Assembly (NCBI GenBank): GCA_937873805.1
Contig: CALMWO010000064.1
Coordinates: 1-22,049, forward strand
Reading direction: 5' to 3'
Length of the DNA stretch: 22,049 nt
From: an uncultured Hyphomonadaceae bacterium
GTDB taxonomy: Bacteria > Pseudomonadota > Alphaproteobacteria > Caulobacterales > Hyphomonadaceae
Shown here: positions 15,885 through 22,049 of the stretch, one piece after another
How the letters are laid out: every line of letters begins with the position of its first letter
Numbering within the stretch: position 1 is the first letter of the stretch
Translations under genes and position numbers: made by a program
Notes under the pieces: model-generated
Database searches by the model: none
What the model saw: the letters and a program-made list of their open reading frames with translations, nothing else
Told to the model about the DNA's origin: nothing

Positions 15885-18833
15885 ATGACCCGTCACCTGA
15901 CGATGAAGCTGCTCGCCGCGGCGTCCGCCCTGATGCTGCTTCAAAGCTGCGCCGCAACGCCGGAACAGCAGGCTTACCTGGTCAAGGAACAGAAGAAGGA
16001 GCAGGACCGCGCCGGCCCATCGCTCATCGCTTACGCTGATGGTGTCCACAGCGAAGCCAACAAGCGCGATCTTGGCATCTCCTCGCTCGACATCGATGTC
16101 GATGTACGTGGCGACATTGCCGAAACCACCGTCACGGTCGCGTTCGAGAATCCTTCGAGCAATATCCTCGAAGGCCAGTTCGCCCTCAACATGGCGCGCG
16201 GCGCGGTCGTCACCGGCTATGCGCTCGATATCAACGGCACGCTGATCGATGGCGTGCTCGAGACGAAGTACAAGGCCGCCGAAGCCTACCAGCGCCGCGT
16301 CAACGTCCGCATCGATCCCGGCCTCGCCGAAGTCGACTACAGCGACCGTTTCGAAACGCGCGTCTACCCCATCCCCGCCAACGGCTCGCGCACTATTCGC
16401 CTGCGCATGGTCAGCCTGTTCGACCCCGCCTCTGGCTATTCGCTGCCGCTCTCGGTCGGCGGCAAGATCAAGCACTTCAAGCTCAACATCGATGGCGAGG
16501 CCAAAATCCTCGCCGTGCCCGACGGCCTGCCGTCATCCGGTAAACTGATCGAGGCTGAGGCCGTTTCACTCAAAGGCCCGCTGCGTCTCGCCGCCGCCAA
16601 CCGCGACCAGCCCATGCTGGTCAGCCAGCACCCCGGCGCCGAACGCTTCTTCGACATCACAGCCCCCGCCTCCCGCGCCACCGGCTCGCAGCGTGGCCCG
16701 CTCCATATCTTCTGGGATCGCTCCGTTTCGCGCACCGACGACGAGCTCGCCTCTGAAGCTCAGCTCGCGCAGGACATGGCGACACGCCGTGGCGCCCGAC
16801 GTGTCTCGGTCACCCTGTTCGACAGCGGCAAAGCCGAAACCATCGAGGTCGCGACCGACCAGCTTGCCGCCAAACTTGCCGATGTCCGCTATCGTGGCGG
16901 CACCAGCTACATGACGCTCGACGGGGTTCGTGTTGCAAAAGGCGCCGACTGCCTGATGTTCTCAGACGGCCGCGTCTCGATCGACGACCGCGCCGATTTC
17001 CGCCTGCCATGCACCGTCACTGCCGTCTCCAGCGGCCCGGAAAGCGACGCTGCCTGGCTCTCCGACATTGCAGATCGCTCCGGCGGCACATTCGCGACGT
17101 TGACCAAATCCAACAGCGCCGAAGTCTTCGCCCGCATCACGCGCCCCGACGCCGCTATCACTTCTGTCACCGACAGCGCCGGCAAGGCGATCGAATCGGT
17201 GCGCCTCGCTTCCGATCCGCGCAGCTTCCACATCGTCGGCCCGTTGCCTGCCGATGGCGTCGTGCTCGTCAGCATGGCAGGGGAGACCTCGCCCCGGCGC
17301 TTCACCTCGAATGTCAGCCGCACGCCAACCTTTGCCGGCCCCGGCGCGCTCTGGGCGCGCCAACGCCTCGGCGTCGTCGCCACCGAGAGGAAGCCAGACG
17401 ATCTCGCCGCCATGGCCCGGCGCTACAATGTCGCGACGCCCCAGGCGTCCTTCGTCGTCCTCGAAACGCCGAACGATTACGTCCAGTCCGATATCGCACC
17501 GCCCATCAACTATCCCAAACAGCTTCAGGTCCAGTACGCTGAACTCCGCGCGAGCGCAGACCGCGCCGAACGCACCGCGCAGGAAGGCCGCCTCACACAG
17601 GTTGTATCCCTGTGGGAAGCTCAGAAAGTGTGGTGGAACAAGAAATTCGACGGCTCGATCCCTGAGTCCGAGAAGAAGGCGATGGCCAATCGCGATCGCG
17701 GTAGTGAGGCGATGGCCCGTCCAAGCCCGTCAGCGCCACCCCCACCTCCGCCACCGCCGCCTGCAATGGCGCCCGCTCCGGAACCCGTCATGGCGACGGG
17801 CAGTCGGGCAGCCGGCGCCGCCCAGGATGCGATCGTGGTCGCCGAATCCTCGGTCGCAGACGAAGGCGAAGCCGCTGATCCCGGTCGCGCCGGTAAGATC
17901 GAAGTCGCGGACTGGAACGCCGACCGCCCCTATCTCGACCGTCTCGACAAGGCCGGCGCCGACTACGAAGCCGCCATCGACAAGGAGATGAAAGAGCAGG
18001 GTCTCATCCCGCTCTTCTGGTTCGACATCGCCGAATGGCACTGGCGCGCCGGCCGCAAGGAAGAAGCCCGTCGCGCCATCGAAGCAGCACTCGACGTGCC
18101 CACGCGCGACAACCAGACGCTCGCCATCGTCGCTGCCCGCCTGCTGCGCTACGGCTCCCACGACCGCGCCATCTGGTTGCTCGAACGTCTGATGGAGCGC
18201 GAGACGGATCGTCCTCAACCCATGCGCACACTCGCGATCGCGCTGATTGAACGCGCCAAGTTCGCGGCGACGCCCGACATCGCCAAAGCCGATCTCGGTC
18301 GCGCCATCGATCTCCTCGCCAAGGCCGCCACCACAGTCACTGACGTGTCCGCACGCGGCATCGAAACCGTCGCCCTGATGGAAGCCAATGCAGCGCTGGC
18401 GAAGCTCAAGGCGATTGGCGGATCATCCAGCGCGCTCGATCCGCGTCTCGTCGCTCTGCTCGACACGGATGTGCGCGTGGTCATGGAATGGAACACACCG
18501 CGCACCGATCTCGACCTTTGGGTCACTGAACCCAAAGGCGCGAAGGTCGGCTATTCCTACCCGCTCTCGCCCTGGGGCGGAAAACTCTCAGGCGACGTCA
18601 CCAACGGCTACGGTCCGGAAGAATACATCATCCGCCGCGCCAACTCCGGCAAGTACGAGGTCCGCGCCAAGACGTTCGCGTCGGATCGCGCCAACCCCAA
18701 CGGCCCTTCGACGCTCACCGTCCGCCTGATCCGCAATTTCGGTCGCCCCAGCCAGACCGAGGAACTTATCGATCTCGAAATGCCCGCCGAGGATCGCGGC
18801 GAGATGGAAGTCGGCGTGTTCACGCTCGAATAG
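15885..18833 (+). CDS. Large lipoprotein with VIT, VWA-like and DUF2135 domains
   Basis: 982 residues, function unknown. ATG at 15885 is preferred over 15876 because GGGGGA then lies eight bases upstream instead of touching the start. A signal peptide ends in the lipobox LQSC (Cys22). Residues about 45-180 look like a VIT domain (LEGQFALNM, GVLETKYKAAEAYQ, RFETRVYPIPANGSR). About 270-420 is a von Willebrand A domain with a complete MIDAS pattern: DRSVS (Asp278, Ser280, Ser282), Thr in RGGTSY near 340 and Asp361 in MFSDG. A poly-proline linker (about 612-635) follows, then a helical TPR-like region (about 670-840). The C-terminal DUF2135 (about 860-965) shows EWNTPRTDLDLWVTEPKG. VIT-VWA proteins bind proteins or surfaces through metal. 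Anchoring in the periplasm or outer membrane is inferred. A terminator follows directly. Confidence 0.88.
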   Translation: MTRHLTMKLLAAASALMLLQSCAATPEQQAYLVKEQKKEQDRAGPSLIAYADGVHSEANKRDLGISSLDIDVDVRGDIAETTVTVAFENPSSNILEGQFALNMARGAVVTGYALDINGTLIDGVLETKYKAAEAYQRRVNVRIDPGLAEVDYSDRFETRVYPIPANGSRTIRLRMVSLFDPASGYSLPLSVGGKIKHFKLNIDGEAKILAVPDGLPSSGKLIEAEAVSLKGPLRLAAANRDQPMLVSQHPGAERFFDITAPASRATGSQRGPLHIFWDRSVSRTDDELASEAQLAQDMATRRGARRVSVTLFDSGKAETIEVATDQLAAKLADVRYRGGTSYMTLDGVRVAKGADCLMFSDGRVSIDDRADFRLPCTVTAVSSGPESDAAWLSDIADRSGGTFATLTKSNSAEVFARITRPDAAITSVTDSAGKAIESVRLASDPRSFHIVGPLPADGVVLVSMAGETSPRRFTSNVSRTPTFAGPGALWARQRLGVVATERKPDDLAAMARRYNVATPQASFVVLETPNDYVQSDIAPPINYPKQLQVQYAELRASADRAERTAQEGRLTQVVSLWEAQKVWWNKKFDGSIPESEKKAMANRDRGSEAMARPSPSAPPPPPPPPPAMAPAPEPVMATGSRAAGAAQDAIVVAESSVADEGEAADPGRAGKIEVADWNADRPYLDRLDKAGADYEAAIDKEMKEQGLIPLFWFDIAEWHWRAGRKEEARRAIEAALDVPTRDNQTLAIVAARLLRYGSHDRAIWLLERLMERETDRPQPMRTLAIALIERAKFAATPDIAKADLGRAIDLLAKAATTVTDVSARGIETVALMEANAALAKLKAIGGSSSALDPRLVALLDTDVRVVMEWNTPRTDLDLWVTEPKGAKVGYSYPLSPWGGKLSGDVTNGYGPEEYIIRRANSGKYEVRAKTFASDRANPNGPSTLTVRLIRNFGRPSQTEELIDLEMPAEDRGEMEVGVFTLE

Positions 18834-18862
18834 AAAACAGCGCCGGAGGATGCCTCCGGCGC
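18834..18862. terminator. Hairpin terminator between converging genes, likely bidirectional
   Basis: A perfect 10-bp stem, GCGCCGGAGG (18840-18849) with CCTCCGGCGC (18853-18862), closes a three-base loop. Reading minus, the stem is followed by TGTTTTCTA, a good U-tract for the small membrane-protein gene. Reading plus, the tail is GGCGTTCTTC, a weaker T-run, just six bases after the stop of the VIT/VWA gene. It separates the two converging units. Confidence 0.8.
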
Positions 18863-18889
18863 GGCGTTCTTCACTCACTCAGAACACGA

Positions 18890-19165
18890 TCAGCCCGGCG
18901 TAACCGGCGGCGCTGCCGGGGCGGGGGCTGGAGCAGGCGCCGGTTGCGGAATATTGCGCGTCGCATCGCGGGCGCTGTCGCCAATATCGTCAGCCGCATC
19001 GCTCACGCTGTCAGCCACACGCTCGATCGCAGTTTCCTCGGAACTGCGATTGCTCTGTCCGTTGTAGAACATCCACGCCAACACGCCGACCGCAACGATC
19101 AGCGCGCCCACCGCGAAATACAGAAAGCCATTGCCGCCACTCGTCGGGCGTTGCTCGACAGCCAT
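18890..19165 (-). CDS. Small single-pass membrane protein with Ala/Pro-rich tail, function unknown
   Basis: 91 residues. GGGAG lies six bases before the ATG. A short polar N-terminus (MAVEQRPTSGG) is followed by one hydrophobic segment, about residues 13-34 (FLYFAVGALIVAVGVLAWMF). An acidic, amphipathic stretch (about 44-66: ETAIERVADSVSDAADDIGD) comes next, and the end is a Pro-Ala repeat (about 72-85) of alternating PA dipeptides. Topology is probably N-in, with the acidic helix and PA tail in the periplasm. I recognise no family. It follows the lytic transglycosylase gene by 77 bp on the same strand and ends just before the shared terminator, so the two may form an operon. A partner role at the wall would then be possible, but nothing shows this directly. 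Confidence 0.8.
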   Translation of the reverse strand: MAVEQRPTSGGNGFLYFAVGALIVAVGVLAWMFYNGQSNRSSEETAIERVADSVSDAADDIGDSARDATRNIPQPAPAPAPAPAAPPVTPG

Positions 19166-19242
19166 TGTGATCTCCCATCAATTGCGGGAGTCCAACGCCT
19201 GCAGGTTAGGCTGGTTCCTGTGGAACTCAGGCGCCGTGCGCG

Positions 19243-20571
19243 TCAGGCAGCGTTCGCGGCCAGCAGAACTGCATCCAGCATCGCAACTGTCGGGAAGCCG
19301 TCGGCCACCAGCCCCTTGTCCTTCTGGAACTTCTGCAGCGCGCCACGCGTGCCGCGCCCGATGATGCCATCCACCGCGCCCGCCGTGTAGGTCAGCTTGT
19401 TGAGCGCCGCCTGCAGGTCCTTCGCCTGTTGCTGCGTCAGCATCACGATGTCCGTCGGCCATGGCCGCGAAAGATCAGGCCGCCCCGCCAGCCGGTCCGC
19501 CAGCAATCCAACCGCCAGAGCATAGCTGTCGGCGTTGTTGTATTTCTTGATCGCGCCGAAATTGTCGAACAGCAGGAAGGCAGGTCCATACGATCCTGCT
19601 GGCAGGAACAGTTCCGCCTGCAGCGAATCCGAACTCGCGAACTCCGCCGCCGTCGCCGGCAGCAGCCCCAGCGCTTTCCACGCTGCAACCGTCAGCTTGC
19701 GTCCATCGCCCAACGAATAGTCGAACACCTCGGGGATGCGTGTCTCAACGGCCCAGGGCTGGCCCTTCTTCCATCCGGAGTTCGTCAGATAGTTCGCCGC
19801 CGAAGCCAGCGCGTCGCCTGGATTGGTCCAGAGATCCTTGTGCCCGTCCTTGTCAAAGTCGCGCCCGTGCTGAAGCAGGGTCGACGGCATGAACTGCGTC
19901 TGTCCCAGCGCGCCCGCATAAGATGCCTTGCGGAACTGGTCGCGCGTCGCCGATCCGTTCTCGATCAGCTGCATGATCGCCAGCAGTTCGCCTTCGTTGA
20001 AATCCTTGCGCCGCCCCATCGCCGCCTGACTCGCCAGCACGCGCGGCGCATCATCCGTTCCGATGAAGCCGCCATAGCTCGACTCCATCCCCCAGATCGC
20101 TGCCACGATCTCGCGCGGCGGCGCGTAGGAAGCCTCGAGCGCATCAAAGATCGTCACATTGGCCGCGATCTTCGCCTGCCCATTGGCGATCCGCGTCGGC
20201 GACACCGCTGTCTTCGCGTAGTCCCAGATCGGTTTCACGAACTCGGCCTGATTGTCGAACGACTGCGTCTGAACCGTCTGCTCGACGGGCACGAGCCCTT
20301 CGAGCACGGATTTGATCACGGCATCGTTCCGGCCGGTCCCGTCTGCCTTGGCAGCAAACTGCACGCGCCACGCATCAAAACCGGAATCCCCCGAGCTCGC
20401 GAAGGCAAAGGCGCCGCCCGTGGACGCATCGCTGGAAACCGGCGGGGCGGGCGATCCTGGCGGCGTCTGCGGCTTGTGTCCGCCTGCCGTGTTCGTGCTC
20501 TCGCACGCGGCGAGCGTCAGCCCCATCGCGATCCCCGCGATAGCCCAACGCATGGATCTAGCTGGCATCAT
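19243..20571 (-). CDS. MltB-like lytic murein transglycosylase lipoprotein with C-terminal peptidoglycan-binding domain
   Basis: Cleaves the MurNAc-GlcNAc bond of peptidoglycan to 1,6-anhydro products; acts in the periplasm from a lipid anchor. 442 residues. ATG at 20571 has GGAGG six bases upstream; a TTG just before it is less likely. The signal peptide ends in lipobox LAAC (Cys23). The SLT_2/MltB catalytic domain (about 65-345) carries the catalytic Glu163 in WGMESSYGG, then ALGQTQFMPSTLLQHG, DFDKDGHKDLW and SAANYL, all typical of MltB. The last about 60 residues (378-437) are a PG_binding_1 domain (LQAALNKL, VDGIIGRGTRGALQKFQ), present in the alphaproteobacterial form but not in E. coli MltB. 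A CtrA-like site lies about 84-98 bp upstream. The small membrane protein gene follows. Confidence 0.94.
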   Translation of the reverse strand: MMPARSMRWAIAGIAMGLTLAACESTNTAGGHKPQTPPGSPAPPVSSDASTGGAFAFASSGDSGFDAWRVQFAAKADGTGRNDAVIKSVLEGLVPVEQTVQTQSFDNQAEFVKPIWDYAKTAVSPTRIANGQAKIAANVTIFDALEASYAPPREIVAAIWGMESSYGGFIGTDDAPRVLASQAAMGRRKDFNEGELLAIMQLIENGSATRDQFRKASYAGALGQTQFMPSTLLQHGRDFDKDGHKDLWTNPGDALASAANYLTNSGWKKGQPWAVETRIPEVFDYSLGDGRKLTVAAWKALGLLPATAAEFASSDSLQAELFLPAGSYGPAFLLFDNFGAIKKYNNADSYALAVGLLADRLAGRPDLSRPWPTDIVMLTQQQAKDLQAALNKLTYTAGAVDGIIGRGTRGALQKFQKDKGLVADGFPTVAMLDAVLLAANAA

Positions 20572-20654
20572 CAACAGCCTCCGGCGACCCTGTGACCCCT
20601 TACCATGGAATACTGCGGCAAGTTGGCAGGATTTTCATGAATGGCGCCCGAACG

Positions 20655-20669
20655 TTAAGGCTAATTTAC
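20655..20669. promoter_or_regulatory. CtrA-like binding site
   Basis: TTAA at 20655-20658 and TTAC at 20666-20669, separated by exactly seven bases, match the CtrA consensus TTAA-N7-TTAA at seven of eight positions. The site sits in the 203-bp divergent region between the lytic transglycosylase (start about 84 bp away) and rpmJ. It makes sense only if the host is in the CtrA-bearing alphaproteobacteria, which the gene content supports. A chance match cannot be excluded. Confidence 0.35.
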
Positions 20670-20710
20670 GTCTGCCGGCGGGCAAGTCGCGGGCTCAGGC
20701 CCCGTTGCGG

Positions 20711-20739
20711 TTGACAGGTCGTATGCCCTCCAGTAATTG
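20711..20739 (+). promoter_or_regulatory. Candidate sigma70-type promoter of rpmJ
   Basis: A perfect -35 TTGACA (20711-20716) is followed after 17 bases by TAATTG (20734-20739), a partial -10. A start site near 20746 would leave a leader of about 29 bases before the rpmJ ATG. The -35 is strong evidence; the -10 is weak, and a shifted -10 (AGTAAT, 15-base spacer) is an alternative. Confidence 0.45.
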
Positions 20740-20774
20740 CCCCGCTCCCGCAGTTCTAGACAGCCGTTGGCCCC

Positions 20775-20900
20775 ATGAAAGTCCGTTCCTCGCTTAAATC
20801 GCTGAAGGGCCGTCACCGCGACTGCAAGGTCGTTCGCCGCAAGGGCCGCGTTTACGTCATCAACAAGACGGACCCGCGCTTCAAGGCGAAACAGGGCTAA
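20775..20900 (+). CDS. rpmJ: 50S ribosomal protein L36, cysteine-poor (C-minus) type
   Basis: A 41-residue basic protein of the large ribosomal subunit. MKVRSSLKSLKGRHRD, RRKGRVYVINK and the end FKAKQG match the L36 family over the whole length. The zinc-ribbon form has three Cys and a His; here only Cys17 remains, so the protein should not bind zinc and belongs to the C-minus (YkgO-like) type common in alphaproteobacteria. There is no recognisable Shine-Dalgarno before the ATG (GTTGGCCCC). It is monocistronic in layout, away from the ribosomal protein operons, with a likely promoter just upstream. The TPR lipoprotein gene starts 101 bp downstream, and no terminator is visible in between. Confidence 0.95.
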   Translation: MKVRSSLKSLKGRHRDCKVVRRKGRVYVINKTDPRFKAKQG

Positions 20901-21001
20901 TAGCCCTCCCGGCCTGAACCTCCCGCGTAAGTGAGCCTGCCAGCGCTATCCAGCGGCAGCGAGCGCTTGCCCGGCTGACCCCGGCCCAGCATAGTGGGCC
21001 C

Positions 21002-21616
21002 ATGTATCGCCTCGCCCTGACCCTTGCCGCCGCCCTCGCGCTCACCGCGTGCGATAAATCCTTTGCGCCCGGTACGGCGGACAAGGACGCGGCCGCCAAG
21101 GAACTCGCGGCTTCCGAGGGCGAAAAGGAAGGCGAGGGAAACCTCAGCCAGGAACTGCTCGACAAGCTGAAGACCACCGAAACCGATGCCGAAGCCGCCG
21201 CCCTCGAGGAAGAGGTCTGGGACGCCTGGCTCGTCTCCGGCAGCCCGACCGTCGATATCCTGATGCAGCGCGGCCTCGAATATCAGCAGCAGGAAAACCT
21301 CGAAGCCGCCCGCGACGCCTTCGATCGCGCCATCAATCTCAAGCCCGACTATGCCGAGGCATGGAACCGCCGCGCCGTACTCTTCTTCAACGAAGGCAAG
21401 TATGACGAGGCGATCGCCGATCTCGAAACGGCGATCACGCAAGAGAAGCGCCATTTCGGCGCCTGGATCGGTCTCGCAATGATTTTCGAGTCGATCGAAC
21501 GGCCCGAAGCCGCTCTTCTGGCCTACGACAAGGCGTTGGCAATCCATCCGCACGCCGAAGCCGCCGTGCAGGGCAAGAAGCGCCTCGACCGCGTCGTCAA
21601 CGGGCGCCCGCTCTAG
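21002..21616 (+). CDS. TPR-repeat lipoprotein, function unknown
   Basis: 204 residues. A signal peptide (MYRLALTLAAALALTA) ends in lipobox LTAC, so Cys17 should be acylated. An acidic, Ala/Glu/Lys-rich spacer (about 25-72) leads to three tetratricopeptide-like repeats at about 84-117, 118-151 and 152-185, with the usual pattern (AARDAFDRAINLKPDY, YDEAIADLETAI, AALLAYDKALAIHPH). Such proteins usually act as scaffolds for protein partners in the periplasm or at the outer membrane. No specific role is shown by the neighbours. The ribosome-binding site is weak (AGTGGG). The start is supported by the signal peptide, which begins exactly at this Met. Confidence 0.88.
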   Translation: MYRLALTLAAALALTACDKSFAPGTADKDAAAKELAASEGEKEGEGNLSQELLDKLKTTETDAEAAALEEEVWDAWLVSGSPTVDILMQRGLEYQQQENLEAARDAFDRAINLKPDYAEAWNRRAVLFFNEGKYDEAIADLETAITQEKRHFGAWIGLAMIFESIERPEAALLAYDKALAIHPHAEAAVQGKKRLDRVVNGRPL

Positions 21617-21727
21617 GCGCGCAACTCACAGCATCATGCACAGGGAATCGCCGCCTGCGACGCAGCCGTCGTTGGATGTGCTCGCCCGCCCCGGTAAAAG
21701 GGAGGCCAAGCTTCCTGGAGATTTCAC

Positions 21728-21991
21728 ATGGACGACGGCGCAGCAGCAGCCGCCCTCACGCAGGCGGCCAAGGACAAGCTCAAGCAGACGGTCATGAAGA
21801 TCGAAAAGCTCGAGGAAGAAAAGAAAGAGGTCGGCGGCCAGATCAAGGACGTCTACCAGGAAGCCAAGTCGATGGGCTACGACACCAAGGCCCTCCGCGC
21901 CGTCATCCGCCTGCGCAAGCTCGACCGTCAGGAGCGCGAGGAAGCCGAAGCCATCCTCGACACGTATCTGTTGGCGCTGGGCGAAATCTAG
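21728..21991 (+). CDS. gapR: GapR-family (DUF2312) nucleoid-associated DNA-binding protein
   Basis: 87 residues, all predicted coiled or helical, with no membrane segment. KDKLKQTVMKIEKLEEEKKE is the N-terminal coiled coil. QIKDVYQEAKSMGYDTKALR and VIRLRKLDRQEREEAEAILD with the end YLLALGEI are the DUF2312 signature. In Caulobacter crescentus, GapR is an essential chromosome-associated protein that encircles overtwisted DNA and helps type II topoisomerases ahead of replication and transcription. GGAG lies seven bases before the ATG. It stands 111 bp after the TPR gene on the same strand, with no other chromosome-segregation gene in the window. Some genomes carry several DUF2312 copies, so this may be GapR itself or a paralogue. 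Confidence 0.9.
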   Translation: MDDGAAAAALTQAAKDKLKQTVMKIEKLEEEKKEVGGQIKDVYQEAKSMGYDTKALRAVIRLRKLDRQEREEAEAILDTYLLALGEI

Positions 21992-22049
21992 CGCCACACG
22001 GGCGTTCTCGCCGCCGCCTGTTCGCCGCTCGCCAATCGCGTTAAGCTTC

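Noticed and set aside
1..22049. Searched for tRNA, rRNA, CRISPR arrays, transposases, integrases, toxin-antitoxin or defence genes
   Set aside because: None recognised; no direct-repeat arrays, terminal inverted repeats or compositional break was seen.

Overview
The window is about 22 kb of high-GC chromosomal DNA from an alphaproteobacterium. The gene content fits a Caulobacterales/Hyphomonadaceae-type organism best: a GapR/DUF2312 nucleoid protein, a 6S-like RNA directly upstream of 5-formyltetrahydrofolate cyclo-ligase, a large TonB-dependent receptor, a DPP IV-type S9 peptidase, a short-type OpgH and many lipoproteins. The lineage is an inference from gene content, not a measured placement. 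I see no insertion sequence, phage gene, CRISPR array, tRNA or rRNA, and codon usage looks uniform. This is core chromosome, not an island.

Left part (1-3.9 kb): glmS (cut by the window edge, minus strand) and glmM (plus strand) diverge from a shared 186-bp intergenic region. Both make amino-sugar precursors for peptidoglycan and LPS. kdsA, for the KDO of LPS inner core, follows glmM. Its four metal-ligand positions match the metal-dependent enzyme class. A 56-codon gene for a putative small lipoprotein comes next. Middle left (3.9-7.4 kb): a minus-strand TonB-dependent receptor with its own terminator diverges from a 6S RNA-like structured region followed by 5-FCL.

Middle (7.4-14.3 kb): a plus-strand lipoprotein subtilase with a poly-proline linker and a beta-rich C-terminus overlaps by 23 bp, tail to tail, with opgH, the glucosyltransferase for osmoregulated periplasmic glucan. 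A secreted DPP IV-like S9 peptidase follows on the minus strand. Right (14.4-20.6 kb): an MFS transporter and a 982-residue VIT/VWA/DUF2135 lipoprotein lie on the plus strand. They converge on a minus-strand pair, an MltB-like lytic transglycosylase and a small single-pass membrane protein. A strong hairpin terminator sits at the convergence point.

Far right (20.6-22.0 kb): rpmJ of the cysteine-poor type has a good -35 element. A CtrA-like half-site pair lies between it and the transglycosylase. A TPR lipoprotein and gapR complete the window.

The common thread is the cell envelope: precursor synthesis (GlmS, GlmM, KdsA), periplasmic glucan (OpgH), wall remodelling (MltB-like), nutrient uptake and peptide breakdown (TonB receptor, subtilase, S9 peptidase, MFS) and at least five predicted lipoproteins. 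I found no convincing novel multi-gene system. The best items for follow-up are the 6S RNA candidate, the two large lipoproteins of unknown substrate, and the possible CtrA control of the transglycosylase. The longest stretches without a called protein gene are about 0.5 kb (6263-6769, filled by a leader hairpin and the 6S candidate) and about 275 bp (11862-12136, where I see nothing specific).
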